In this document: positions 30,578-42,620 of the stretch, in pieces | Layout of the letters: every line of letters starts with the position of its first letter | Numbering within the stretch: the stretch's first letter is position 1 | DNA from: Ephydatia muelleri | Lineage: Eukaryota > Porifera > Demospongiae > Spongillida > Spongillidae | Assembly (NCBI GenBank): GCA_013339895.1 | Contig: JABACO010000022.1 | Span: 3,090,452-3,154,451, forward strand | Length of the DNA stretch: 64,000 nucleotides | Reading direction: 5' to 3' | The notes under the pieces: generated by a model | The model's input: the letters and a program-made list of their open reading frames with translations, nothing else | Told to the model about the DNA's origin: nothing | The model's database searches: none | Translations under genes and position numbers: made by a program

Positions 30578-32067
30578 AGAAAAAATTGACCAACGAAATT
30601 GTTTTCGTGCTACGAATTTGTCTAATTGCCGTATGCAATCCAACCTTCACACAGAGCTCCACCTTCTTGGTAACTGTTGACTTGTCCAATGATAACTGCA
30701 CAAATCAAATATTAGCTATCAGGCACAATGAGATTACAAGGTGCACACTACACAGCAACACTATCCTGTATCTCAAAGACACTACTGCCCTTGGGTAGGT
30801 TGTGGGAGAAAATGATGCTTTAAATAGCAACATTTGGTTGAGGGAGCTGACTGCATGAGATAATAGGACATCTGGGGTGAAGATGGGTGTAGAGGAGGGG
30901 TGAAGATGGGTGTGGTGAAAATGTTTGAAATGCTTGCACTAATTTAACGCTTATCATGAAATGATCTTCGTCCCGAGTGTAATACAACCGCCACAAGACG
31001 TTGCCAATGGCGAAATTAAGTAATCAAAGACCAGGCAGATCAGGTCGGCTCTGCAAACGCCTTCACATGCAAGTAAGCGCCAAATGAAGCTTGCATTCCT
31101 TTTGGATGATGCAACAGAAAATAGTGATTAAAACAATGTATCTTAATGCTGTGACATTCTCATTGTTATAAATGCTATAGGATTTTTTATGCCGAAACAC
31201 TAAAATTGCAAAGCTTCTCAATGGGGGAGCTTACAGCGCTACCCCATACCCCCTAGCTGGGCGGGAGGTGGGCACCCTCCCCAGGGCGGCACCACTCACT
31301 ACTCTTCCCCACCTATAGCCACACCTTCCATTGCGCCCCCTCCCAAATCCTGGATCCGCCACTGACTTATGTAACACACTTGTGGTGTATAAACAAACAC
31401 TTACTTTAGATTAGTGCTAAAATATACTGTATAACATTTAAGAAGGCGGACACTCGTATACTCGATGCGGTCCCTAGAGCTTGTCTATAAACTGAATTTT
31501 TATTTCATGCAAGCAACAATATTGATAGTCCCTTCAATCCTGAAAATTTTTCAATCCGGAAACCATCTCCATTTAGAAATCTGCGCTATGATGATAAATT
31601 TTATTTAACCCTTTCATCACCTACCAAAGTTAAATATATATATAATACAGATTCTAAGTAAATTGAGATTCAATTTGATGCTAAAGAAGTCACTATCAGG
31701 CAAAAAATGGAAAGGTTATTAGCCTGCAAAGTTGCAAACATTCTGGATAAATTAATTTTTCAGTTCAGTATATTTCGTAAACCATTAAGGTTATTAATTT
31801 AATAACTGGTTCAGGTAATATTTATCCTTAGATGAACAAATGTGAATAATTGCATCAGGATCGGAAGATGTGAAGCACACACTACCCCACTTATAATAGA
31901 ATGACCCGCAATGTAATACAGATGGAATGAACGTCTTATTCATACTATATTGCATCATAGTATTTAGAGGTAATACACCTCCTCTGGGGCTGTGTGAGCA
32001 GTTGAATACAGGTTTTCTTAGTTTGTCAAAAGGCTAGTCAGCTTGTCCCTTATAAGTTGTTTTGCGG
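30578..32067. other. Non-coding with a solo hAT end
   Basis: No exon recognised. At 31218-31366 the sequence GGGGGAGCTTACAGCGCTAC ... GGATCCGCCACTG matches the right end of the CAGTGGCGGATCC hAT family; no left end is visible, so it is a solo end. A similar GGAGCTTACAGCGCTCCCCC block lies within the intact hAT near 30457, and again at 48425 and 56558. Confidence 0.5.
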
Positions 32068-33119
32068 CATATGGAGAAATGAACGGTCACGAAAGTTGCG
32101 GTTTGTAAATTTTTGGATTTCATTCCGCGGTACGTTCCATAGAGAATGTATGGCGTTTTTACTAACTTGATTAATTAAATAACGGACCTGCAACTTTTGC
32201 TACTCACTAATACTACTCTAAATGATGTTCAAATGTAGGCAATTTCAAATTTGTATTTCATACCGTCCAAAATTCTGGGACCATTTCTGATATTCCATAG
32301 ACTTGTACACAAAATGGAAAAAAAATCATGCTAATTAAGATATTCCATTAGTTATAACTAATGAACAGAGGGGGTTAGAACTTTTGCCACCCTCTAAAAC
32401 TATTCTGCAACTATCCAAATAATATAATATATGAAAAAAAGTGAATGTTGTCGTGAAGAATTTGGGGACCATTTTTAAAAATAGTAAACCAGGTTTGGTG
32501 CAATAAGGCGCCATTTTAAAATGGCGTTTCTATGGGTTGCCATAGATATTTAGCTAATGTGAGACCTCTAACTTGGACACGCCCATCTAGGGCAATTCTG
32601 CGGGGGTGGAGTCGGCGAGGTGGGCCAGGGGGCGGGGTAGACAGGGGGAAATGAGCGTATAAACATAACTATTACATGGAATACTAAAAGCTTCGAGTTT
32701 GTGTTTTCTACACCGAGTAGACAGATCTTTGTCTTGAATTTAGAATGGCTGCATATACCTCGACCGGCTGCTCAGATATCTACGTACGCTGGCAACACTT
32801 CGTATATCAAATTTTTATGTTAGCGGATCTTATAGGCCTACACGTAGCTGAATCGAGTGTCTGAGAAACAAACCAGCAGCCAAACATGATCACATGTACA
32901 TGCGACACCTCCAGTTATCAAATAAACACAACAGCAACGCTAATATTTTGCAGATCCGAGGTGAGAAACTTTAAGCGTAGCTGTGTGGTTCCATCCACGT
33001 ACTCGATATTGATGTGTTGACAGTGTGATTCTGTGATTACTTAGGTTCGAATCGGATGTAATAATAGTGCCCTTCACAAAGGGAGCATTTATTAGAAATC
33101 ATGTATTACGCTGTTGTAA
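32068..33119. repeat. 1-kb repeat D, copy 1 (inverted partner at 58176-59245)
   Basis: Matches 58176-59245 in reverse orientation almost base for base over long blocks, e.g. CATATGGAGAAATGAACGGT, GGTTTGTAAATTTTTGGATT, CTCTAACTTGGACACGCCC, TTGTGTTTTCTACACCGAG and CCCTTCACAAAGGGAGCATT. No TIRs, no ORF, no poly(A) tail. It is a high-identity duplication of unknown class. Confidence 0.9.
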
Positions 33120-33127
33120 TCTGGGAC

Positions 33128-33400
33128 AGTTTCCGCGAAAATTGCCCCACGGATATATTATAAAATGTTATAAAAATGCATCGCGGGTGAATCGCTATAA
33201 CTTCCCAACGGTTAACGCTATCGACTTCCTATTTTCAACACTTCATACTACACCATTTCACTACGTGGAAACTTATTTTGGGGCCTTGCGCTAGTTCCGT
33301 GCTGATGCTACGAAGTCCGATACCCCATGGGGTTCAAAACCGCCACATCTTCAGCTAGGAGAGTTTAAATCGCTTCAAATTCAGTATGTTCGTACAGGAG
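33128..33400. mobile_element. MITE family E, left part
   Basis: Begins GGGACAGTTTCCGCGAAAATTGCCC and shares AATCGCTATAACTTCC, CAACACTTCATACTACACCAT and CCCC-TGGGTTCAAA with the complete element at 49566-49888. The right terminus (AAACTGTCCCA) is missing, so it is truncated. It directly abuts repeat D. Confidence 0.75.
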
Positions 33401-33797
33401 TCCTGTTGCTATTGATGTGTTCAGTTCGTTAATTTTTACTCTATCCGTCACGGAGATACAGCTGTGCAAAGTTAATGCACATTTCCCGCTCGATTGCACC
33501 ATTTTTGCATGTTCCATTCTCCCAATGCACAATAAATGTTGATAACTTCTTTGTTCCGCCCATTTCTCCCTTAAACTAAGCTAGCCGTTCCCAACTGTTT
33601 TTGTCTCACTCAGGCAGTGAGTTTATGCGGGAAAGTTAAAAGAAGAAGAACGCTGCTCAGTTCCAGACGATCGTACCAAATTAACGGACCCAAGTGAATG
33701 GTTGCAGTATAACCTTGCGCCTCCCACGTCGCCGGCAGTATTCAAAACGGCACGCGTAAGGCTATTTGCTACGCACTCACATCATCCTCTAGTCGTG
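33401..33797. other. No gene recognised
   Basis: Unique sequence without exon or repeat. Confidence 0.4.
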
Positions 33798-34010
33798 TAA
33801 TATAGCTTTCCTATTTGCCATCATCTTGCTAAAATCATCGTCTTATATATGCCACGCCCACTCGGCTACGATTGCAATGATTTCGGTCTCACACAACTTT
33901 CAGCTCACACATAGTACATGAACTCATGCTGGCTCCCACTTGTGCACACACTTGCATTGTTGCGTACATGGCCCTGTACACTATCGTATGGCCTATTTTC
34001 TTATACACAA
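33798..34010. repeat. Flank of CA satellite, repeated at 36418-36640
   Basis: Both stretches share GTGTAAT-AGCTTTCCT-TTTG, then GCTCACAC-AGTACATGAAC and CA-GCATGTTGG-TC-type blocks, and both lead directly into a CA run. This suggests a dispersed element that ends in (CA)n. Confidence 0.55.
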
Positions 34011-34054
<44 letters not shown>

Positions 34055-34698
34055 ACACACACACACTCATGTACAGCGTACTTGCACACACCAGTTATAC
34101 ATGTGGCAAACAATACACCTGTCTGATGATGGTACAAACACTCTCACTCACAAACATTGTCATTTGCACATGTACATGTATTCTATTCAATTCAGCTGAT
34201 TGCATTTCAATTTGTGTACCAAGCTTGCATAACACACACATGCACATGCACAGGCACACACACACACATGACATACACACACAGACACACAAATGCACAC
34301 ACAGACACACTAACGCACACACACACATGACATACACACACAGACACACAAATGCACACACAGACACACTAACGCACACACACACACACATGACATACAC
34401 ACACAAACACACAAATGCACACACAGACACAATAACGCACACATACACACACACGCACACAGGCACACACACACACACATGACATACACACACAAACACA
34501 CAAATGCACACACAGACACACTAACGCACACACACACGCACACACAGACACACACATGACATACACACAGACGCATACAAACACGCACACAGACACACAC
34601 ATTACATACCCAGACGCATACAAACACACGCACACAGATACACAGACACACACATGGACACACAAAACACACGACACGCATATGACAAACACACACAC

Positions 34699-34746
<48 letters not shown>

Positions 34747-35195
34747 AATGCACACACACATGCATGAAATACACACTAGCACACACAGGCACACAGACAC
34801 ACATGCATACACACAGACGCATTCAAACACACACACACAGACACACTAATGCACACACACACATGACATACACATACACATACAAAAACACACACAGACA
34901 CACTAACGCACACAGACACACACATGACATACACACAGACGCATACAAACACACACACACACACAGATACACTGACACACACATGGACACACAAAACACA
35001 CGACACACATATGACAAACACACACGCACGCACACACACGTACACACACACACATGGAAATACACACTAGCACACACAGACACACATGCACACACACATG
35101 CATGAAATACACACTAGCACACACATGCACACACAGGTACACACAGACACACATTACATACACACACAGACACAAATGCACACACAGACACACTA

Positions 35196-35227
<32 letters not shown>

Positions 35228-35970
35228 ACACACAACATACACACAGACACACACACTCAGACACACACACAGATACACACACAGACACATACACACAGAT
35301 ACATGCAGGCATGCACACACACACAGACGCACACACAGACACACACACACACAGGCACGCATAGACCCACACAACACACTCTCACACAACAGCCACATAC
35401 ACAGACACACACAGACATGCACAGAGACACACACAGACATGCACATGAAATACACAGACACACACACACGACATACACACACGACATACACACAGACACG
35501 CACAGACACACATGGACACAGACTCACACACACGAAATTCTCAGACACACACATGCACAGACACACGACAGACTGACACACAGACGCGGGTACACATGGA
35601 CACACAAGCATAGACACACACATGCACAGACACACATGCAGACGCACACACATGCACAGACACACACACACACACAAGATACACACATGTCATACACACA
35701 ACAGACACACAGACACACAAGCACACAAAGACACACGCACGAAATACACAAACACACCTACAGACACACACATGAAATACACAAACACGCACAAAGATAC
35801 GCACACAGACACGCAGACATTCATGCACACAGACTCATACAAAAAAATACACACAGACGAAATACACATAGACACACACATGCAGACACACAGAGACACA
35901 CATGCACACACATGGACACAGATACACACACGACATACACACAGACACACATATACAGACACACATGTAG
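34010..35970. repeat. CA-rich satellite, left arm
   Basis: About 1.9 kb of degenerate CA repeat with recurring higher-order words: ACACACAGACACAC, ATGACATACACAC, GCATACAAACAC, CATGCATGAAATACACACTAGC. Begins with pure (CA)n at 34011, then CATTTCAATTTGTGTACC plus AAGCTTGCATAAC at 34204-34230. All long His/Thr or Cys/Val ORFs on either strand are artefacts. Confidence 0.95.
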
Positions 35971-36637
35971 CTATATGTACCTATGTGTATGTACTGTCTC
36001 TAAAGTGCGAGCTCTATGTCATATACTGGTCCTCAGCCCCCATAGGATTGGTGTCCCGTACCACTGTATGCATGTGGCAAAGTATATCACTGTATTCACT
36101 ACAGCACTGGGCCCATGGTACAATATTAAAAAGTGTGTGTGTGTGGGGGGGGGTGTGGCTGATTTCTTTTGAGCAAAATGAATAATTAAATATACAAGTC
36201 TACATGTAGAGATGCACGAATTTATTTTTAATCATGATGCGTACGATGCTGTCATCGAACAAGTTGTTGTCAGCTATCATTCCTTGATGAGATTTACACA
36301 GTTGGCCAAAAATTGTGGTGTGTGTGTGGAGGGTCCCTGCAGCAACGTGCATAAGACTTTAAGTTCTTACACACTCACATCCATCTTTTTGTAGTTAAGT
36401 ACAATTGTGTAATAAAGCTTTCCTGTTTGGCAAAATCCTTGATCCTTGAACAACTTCTTATCATTCTTTATGCCTCCACTACTCAGCTAGGTGGCTTGTG
36501 TACCAGTTGCAGAGACTTGAGTCTCTCTTTGCCCATACAATATTTAGCTCACACAGAGTACATGAACATGCCCTCATGTTGGTTCACACACCCTGATGCA
36601 TGTGTATATGTTGTGCAAATGCGTCTGTACATCCTGA

Positions 36638-36640
<3 letters not shown>
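35971..36640. other. Spacer; no gene recognised
   Basis: Includes a second copy of the satellite flank (36418-36640). A GT run with seven or more G at 36132-36158. No exon. Confidence 0.4.

Positions 36641-36702
<62 letters not shown>
36639..36702. repeat. (CA)n microsatellite
   Basis: Pure CA run ending at the flank copy described at 36418-36640. Confidence 0.95.
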
Positions 36703-36821
36703 AATCTCTGTGTGTTTCCTCTGTATTGTTGCAAGCAGACGTATACTCTTCTCTCATCTAGCACTCTGTACAAGTGCTCGTCTGACCTGTAAAAAAGCCT
36801 TTTCGGAGTACAGTATAATGA

Positions 36822-37268
36822 ATATCGTTACTAGCTTGCAATCGATATGTCTGTGTAAACTTACCTGACCTACCACGATCTGCAACGATATGGGAGGTAC
36901 AATAATTTCATCGCAGGTCTCACAGGCCTACTGTTTTCATCAGCACAATGTTGTGTGTCCCATGTCGCACTAATTGAATGCAGCGAATTAAACGAGTGTA
37001 CGATTGCTGTTCCTCACCATAAGTACAAAGTACGTACTGTGCCTTGCTATAACCTTCTACGAGTAGTCATTTAATTTACTGCATACAAATTAGTACAGTG
37101 CGACACGTAACACTGTGCTGCCTCTTCTAGTTGAAGAAGGATGAACCACGCAGTTTTTTTTTGAAGGGCGATGGTTCTGCCTGGTGATGAATTAGTATGA
37201 TTGCTGATTGCGGTAGGTCAGGCCCGTGGTAAGTTTACACAGACACAATGGATAGCAATATTCATCAT
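36822..37268. mobile_element. Foldback element in the satellite spacer
   Basis: Arms: TGTCTGTGTAAACTTACCTGACCTACC-type at 36848 and its complement at 37213-37243, extended outward by ATGAATAT and GCAATCG-like bases. Arms about 75 bases with several mismatches; centre about 300 bases. No target duplication resolved. Confidence 0.55.
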
Positions 37269-37589
37269 TCCACGAGCACTCAAGATAAACAGAAGCCTCT
37301 TGAGCTTGTTTGCTAACCATGGCATATCCTTATGACTTGTCCCTTGTGTCAGGGGACAGTCCTATAAGGACACAATGTATGCATAAAGGACCACTCCTAT
37401 GACACTACAGTGTACACGTTGCTACATGTACCTACATGTGTAGACATGTCTCATGATCTCATGAGCTGTTCAATGGATAGATCAAAAATGCATGTGCAGA
37501 GAAGGCATTCAGTGAGAGAAAATTGTGTACCATCATTATCAGAGAGCACTACTGTTTTTTTCCACATGAACAACAGTGTGTGCTTTGTG
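37269..37589. other. Nothing recognised
   Basis: Short interval between the foldback element and the GT satellite, with a small imperfect palindrome near 37330-37390 (TTGTCCCTTGTGTC, GGACACAATG). Confidence 0.35.
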
Positions 37590-39640
37590 TAACACGTGTC
37601 TGTGCACATGTGCGAGTCTGTGTGTGCGTCTGTATATCTGTGTGTGTGTATCTGTATGTGTGTTTGTGTGTATTGTGTGTGTATCTGTGAGTGTGTGTCT
37701 GTTGTGTCTGTGCATGTGTATTTTGTGTGTGCGAGTCTGTGTGCAAGTCTGCGTGTCTGTGTGTTTCTGTGTGTGTGTCTGTGTATTTCGGGAGTGTCTA
37801 TACATTTCGTGTGTGTGTGTGTGTGTGTCTGTCATGTGTGTATGTTCCTGTGTGTGTCTGTGCATGTGTGTATCTGAGTGTTTTGTGTGACTGTCTCGTG
37901 TGTGTGTGTCTGTGTATTTCGTGTATGCATGTGTGTCTGTGTGTGCTAGTGTGTATTTCCATGTGTGTGTGTGCATGTGTGTGTGTGTTTGTCATATGTG
38001 TGTATCGTGTGTTTTGTGTGTCCATGTGTGTGTCTGTGTATCTGTGTGTGTGTGTTTGTATGCGTCTGTGTGTATGTCATGTGTGTGTCTGTGTGTGCGT
38101 TTGTGTGCGTTAGTGTGTGTGGGTGTGTGTTTTTGTATGCGTCTGTGTGTATGCCATGTGTGTGTCTGTGTGTGCCTGTTTGTGCATGTGTGCTAGTGTG
38201 TATTTCATGCATGTGTGTTTTGTGTGTCTGTGTGTGCTAGTGTGTATTTCCATGTGTGTGTGTGTGCGTGTGTGTGTTTGTCATATGTGTGTCGTGTGTT
38301 TTGTGTGTCCATGTGTGTGTCTGTGTATCTGTGTGTGTGTGTTTGTATGCGTCTGTGTGTATGTCATGTGTGTGTCTGTGTGTGTTAGTGTGTCTGTGTG
38401 TGTTTTTGTATGTGTCTGTGTGTATGTCGTGTGTGTGTTTGTGTGTGTGTGTGCGTTAGTGTGTGTGTTTGTATGCGTCTGTGTGTATGCATGTGTGTCT
38501 GTGTGTGCCTGTTTGTGCATGTGTGTGCATGTGTGTCTGTGTGTGCTAGTGTATATTTCCATGTGTGTTTGTGTACGTGTGTGTGTGCGTGTATGTGTTT
38601 GTCATATGCGTGTCGTGTGTTTTGTGTGTCCATGTGTGTATCTGTGTATCTGTGTGTGTGTGTTTGTAAGCATCTGTGTGTATGTCATGTGTGTGTCTGT
38701 GTGCGCTAGTGTGTGTGTGTGCGTAAGTGTGTCTGTGTGTGTGTTTGTATGCGTCTGTGTGTATGTCATGTGTGTGTCTGTGTGCGTTAGTGTGTCTGTG
38801 TGTGCATGTCATGTGTCTGTGAGTGTGTGTGCGCGTTAGTGTGTCTGTGTGTGTGTTTGTATGCGTCTGTGTGTATGTCATGTGTGTGTCTGTGTGTGCG
38901 TTTGTGTTGGTGTGTGTTAGTGTGTCTGTATGTGCATGTCATGTGTCTGTGTGTGCCTGTGTGTGTGTGTGCGTTAGTGTGTCTATGTGTGCATTTGTGT
39001 GTCTGTGTGTGCATTTGTGTGTCTGTGTGTGTATGTCATGTGTGTGTGTGCCTGTGCGTGTGGATGTGTGTGTTATGCAAGCTTGGTACACAAATTGAAA
39101 TGCAGTCGTGTGTGTATGTCATGTGTGTGTGTATGTCATGTGTGTCTGTGTGTGCCTGTGTGTGCATGTGTGTGCTAGTGTGTATTTCATGCATGTGTGT
39201 GTGCATGTGTGTCTGTGTGTGCTAGTGTGTATTTCCATGTGTGTGTGTGTACGTGTGTGTGTGTGCATGTGTGTTTGTCATGTGTGTTTTGTGTGTCCAT
39301 GTGTATGTCTGTGTATCTGTGTGTGTGTGTTTGTATGCGTCTGTGTGTATGTCATGTGCGTGTCTGTGTGCGTTTGTGTGTGTGTGTGCGTTAGTGTGCA
39401 TTTGTGTGTCTGTGTGTGTGTGTGCCTGTGCGTATGCATGTGTGTGTTATGCAAGCTTGGTACACAAATTGAAATGCAGTCGTATTTGTGTGTCTGTGTG
39501 TGTATGTCATGTGTGTGTGTTAGTGTGTCTGTGTGTGCATTTGTGTGTCTGTGTGTGTATGTAATGTGTGTCTGTGTGCCTGCGTGTGCATGTGTGTGCT
39601 AGTGTGTATTTCATGCATGTCTGTGTGCATGTGTGTCTGT
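37590..39640. repeat. GT-rich satellite, right arm (inverted relative of 34010-35970)
   Basis: About 2 kb built from reverse complements of the left-arm words: GTGTGTATGTCATGTGTG, TGTTTGTATGCGTCTGTG, GCTAGTGTGTATTTCATGCATG. The block GTTATGCAAGCTTGGTACAC plus AAATTGAAATGCAG occurs twice (39071 and 39449), complementing the single copy at 34204-34230 in the left arm. ORFs across it are artefacts. Confidence 0.95.
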
Positions 39641-39642
39641 GT

Positions 39643-40800
39643 GTACTTTTCATTTGCACCCACACCATCAGAACAAATGTAGCGCAAATGTTGCAATGTG
39701 GAAAACCGTTGAGCTATGTCCCTTCTAGGAGCCAATCTGTTGCCAAATATGTTGTATGTCCGAACATTGGCATTAAACGACTCAAATCTGTGAAAAGATT
39801 TATCTAAACAGATTTCATGACACCTTCAATCCTTTCTGCACTGAAAGCTGAAGATGGTCCAAACTGAATCATGCATGCAATCCACAAAATGGAGAAGAAG
39901 GTATGTTTTTTGCTTTTCTAGTAGAGTTGGCATGTGACGCTTGGCTGAATCAACAAATGCATGACAAACATTCCTGCATGAATCAGCAGATGAAGGTTGA
40001 AAGATGTCGCAATATGCAATCTGAAACACCTGCATTGAAAATTTTACAAGCTCAACTTATACACATGTACATGTTCAAAAGGATACTAACCTTTGTAAAT
40101 GCAAGCAGTACTTCACAGTCTCCTTCATTCAAATATGGACTCAGTATAAATAAACACATCTGGGCCCATCCTTTGAAGTCCCGACCTACCAAGGATTGAT
40201 AGTACTGGCATACATTGCCGTACATCTTAGTATTAAACCCGGATGTGTTGAATGCCCTTATTCTGGCAAGGATCTCTCTCTTCTGTTGTGCAGAAAACTT
40301 TGGCATTAGTATTTTAAGAATGTGCTTTCAAGTCCCCAACAGTAATGTGTGCAAAGCTTCCACAGGTGTGCATCTATATAGAAAAATATGAGTACACGCC
40401 CCATACTAATTAAGTAAAAAAATATGAGTACACACCCCATACTAATTAAGTAAAAAAATATGAGTACACGCCCCATACTAATTAAGTATCCTTACTCATA
40501 GAGGTCAGCAGGCATGGAAAGGAGTGGATTATCATCCTCCCTAATCCAACAACTTTTCTTTGTTCCACTCTCACTTTCAGTAAGCTGTGCTCGGATCTCT
40601 GTTATCTGTTGTAATGCAATAGCCTTTGTACGCTTGGCACAAACAATATCAGGACTTTCTGTCCTGCTTGTCTGAGATAAAATAATAGCGTTTGATTTAT
40701 TACACAATACACTCACCATACAAATCCGGCAAAACTTTATTGCTGCACTTCCAAGGTGGTTCAAAAGTTCTGAAGCTCGTGGATTGTCACAGACAAGTAG
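39643..40800 (-). pseudogene. Plavaka/CMC-like transposase, four exons, decayed
   Basis: Minus-strand exons with matching splice sites: A 40800-40717 (VLLVCDNPRASELLNHLGSA, donor GTGAGT), B 40671-40496 (SRTESPDIVCAKRTKAIALQ to PADLYE, donor GTAAGG), C 40373-40091 (CTPVEALHTLLLGT, one TGA, then MPKFSAQQKREILARIRAFN and GNVCQYYQSLVGRDFKGWAQ), D from 40029 (VFQIAYCDIF to HFVDCMHD). Exon D then changes frame: FGPSSAFSAERIE, and further on RFESFNANVRTYNIFGNRLA with PRRDIAQRFSTLQHLRYICS. The wording matches Plavaka-like (EnSpm/CACTA-related) proteins abundant in sponges. Breaks: one in-frame TGA in C, and at least two frame changes plus a stop in D. The 5' side is cut off at about 40800 by an inverted duplication and the 3' side ends at the GT satellite. 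Phases between A/B/C/D fit, so the ancestral gene was spliced like a host gene. Confidence 0.7.
40381..40487. repeat. Tandem repeat, 36-bp unit, 3 copies
   Basis: AAAAAATATGAGTACACGCC plus CCATACTAATTAAGT three times, within the intron between exons B and C of the Plavaka-like gene. Confidence 0.9.
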
Positions 40801-41019
40801 TACAGGGAGAAGGCCACCAGTCTAACAATAAAGGAAGAAGACCAACAGTATAAGGAGACGGGCAATTAACAGGTCGGGAGTAAAGGGAGAAGGCTACCAC
40901 TGGTTACAGTACAGGGAGATGTCCACCATTATAGAGAGATGGCCAACTGTACTAGTATAGGGAGAAGGCCATATCTACTCCTTCTAACTTCTAAGATATG
41001 CACATAGGGCCGAACACTA

Positions 41020-41174
41020 CAAGCCCATAGCCAGGGGGGGGGTTCGGGGGGTTCGAACGAACCCCCCCCCCTTCCCCCCCCCCCCCCCCCCCTAAAAGGG
41101 TCATGGTCCGCTTATGTGGTGCGGGTCCCGGCTTGCGAAGCTTCTGGACCTGACGCGAATTGCCCCCCCCCCCC

Positions 41175-41215
<41 letters not shown>

Positions 41216-41928
41216 CAGTCTCGTTCCCAGACCCTCATACACAGCAGCGGATGGATTACATCACCGCTACGTGAAAAGAGGGTCTGGTGTACTCGTGTAC
41301 TCATTTCTGTCCAGATTCGAGGCATGCAATAATTGCATACCTCAGTTATTGTTTAAAGTTATTCGTAATCGATGACAATGGAGGGCGTACAGCAAGCGAT
41401 TAAGACAGCGGGTGAACGTATGGGTTATTTTACACTGAAAGACGAACAGCTACGAATAGCGGCAGACGTTCTCGGTGGTCGGGATGGCTTCGTTTGCCTT
41501 CCAACTGGGTATGGAAAGTCACTCTGTTACGCCATTTTGCCTGGCTTCCCAATGAGCTTGAAATTTAATTAATTGCCTTAATGCTAATTACATTCATAAA
41601 TACGTCACTGCATTCCTCCCGACGTTGGGTAGCAATGTTATGTAATCGCAGGACAGAAATGTGTACAGGAGTTCACCAGACTGTATATTGCGAATGCATA
41701 TCAGGCTGGGCCCCCCCCCCCCCCCCCCCCCCCCCCCACTTTTCGTAATGGACCTGACGCGAATTGCCCGGCCCCCCCCCCCCCCCCCCCCACTTTTCGT
41801 ATATCGGACCTGAAGTGGACTGCCCACCCCCCCTTTTCGTATCGGGCAACTCACCTCGGCCACCGCCCACTAGTTAGGTCCCATTTGTTTTCCGAACCCC
41901 CCCATTTCCTGACCTGGCTACGGGCCTG
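41020..41928. mobile_element. CAGGCCCRTAGCCAGG-family element with helicase fragment, 5-bp TSD
   Basis: Left end CAAGCCCATAGCCAGG, right end the complement of CAGGCCCGTAGCCAGG; flanked by CACTA (41015-41019 and 41929-41933). The empty site is preserved in the other copy of the inverted duplication near 45350, where CACTAC (as its complement) occurs once. Contents: long G and C runs, a CA run at 41179, one arm of the hairpin known from 20943-21052, and a RecQ-type helicase exon. CAG termini plus a 5-bp duplication fit hAT. Confidence 0.8.
41372..41572 (+). CDS. RecQ-type DNA helicase N-terminal fragment
   Basis: 66 codons beginning MTMEGVQQAIKTAGERMGYF and containing KDEQLRIAADVLGGRDGFVC and then LPTGYGKSLCYAILP, the helicase motif 0/motif I (Walker A, Gly-x-Gly-Lys-Ser) of RecQ-family helicases. 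It stops at TAA soon after motif I, so motifs II-VI are missing. It lies wholly inside the TIR element, with no other helicase exon nearby: a captured host exon, or a remnant of a longer element-borne helicase. Not functional as a helicase by itself. Confidence 0.65.
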   Translation: MTMEGVQQAIKTAGERMGYFTLKDEQLRIAADVLGGRDGFVCLPTGYGKSLCYAILPGFPMSLKFN

Positions 41929-42100
41929 CACTACCCACTGCCGAACATACCCTACGCTACTAAATTCACATAGTATACTCACCAAAACACCTGCGTCTCA
42001 GAAGATGAAAGCATGAAGGGCATACGTAGTTCGATCCCTGCATGCATCATTGTGCCTAATTGATGCGCTCCACATCTCCAGTGCAAGTGACGCATATCAC

Positions 42101-42418
42101 GTGCAAATCCCAAATAAGATTATTTCTCATAACTGGTACAACATGTATTAAACATGGTACAAGTATGTCGATCATTCTGCTACGTATTGTTGAATATATG
42201 AAGCATAATGCAGCTTCACTCTGTGTCACGCTGTCACAACAATCTGTATCAGATTGTCGCTTCCTGTCATGTATGATACATATTGACTAACGTAATTGAT
42301 ACATATTGATATATTTATCATATCTGGTACAGTTTGTAACAATTTGGCTGTGTAGCTTGACCTTACAATTGTGTGCTATGTAAACTGTGATTAGCCTAAT
42401 CTGATGTTAGATGCCTGG
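42101..42418. other. No gene recognised
   Basis: AT-rich; imperfect repeats of TGATACATATTGA near 42265-42310. Nothing else. Confidence 0.4.
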
Positions 42419-42620
42419 GGTACAAGTACATGTAGCAGTTTTTCTCTGAGAACAGTAGGTCCAGGGTAGGCCTATGTAGGTACGTAGGTCCAGGGTAGGC
42501 CTATCTAGGTCCAGGGTAGGCCTATGTAGGTACATGTACATGTAGGTCCAGGATAGGCCTACATAGGTCCAGGGTACTAGTATAGGCCTATGTACAGTTA
42601 GGTACATTGTAGGTCCAGGA
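42419..42620. repeat. Minisatellite, TAGGTCCAGGGTAGGCCTAT units
   Basis: Six to eight irregular units of 20-35 bases with AGGTCCAGG and GTAGGTACATG segments. Confidence 0.85.

Larger units (their letters stand above)
40797..42100. repeat. Inverted duplication F, left copy (interrupted by a transposon)
   Basis: 40797-41019 is the reverse complement of about 45346-45550 (minisatellite edge with AGGGAGAAGGCCA, AGAGATGGCCAACTGTACTA) and 41929-42100 that of about 45200-45350 (AGATGAAAGCATGAAG, CATACGTAGTTCGATCCCTG). The transposon 41020-41928 sits exactly between. The same sequence also occurs at 53045-53170. Confidence 0.85.

Noticed and set aside
34010-39640. Many long ORFs on both strands reading His-Thr or Cys-Val repeats
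   Set aside because: They are translations of the CA/GT satellite; all frames are open because the repeat rarely makes a stop.
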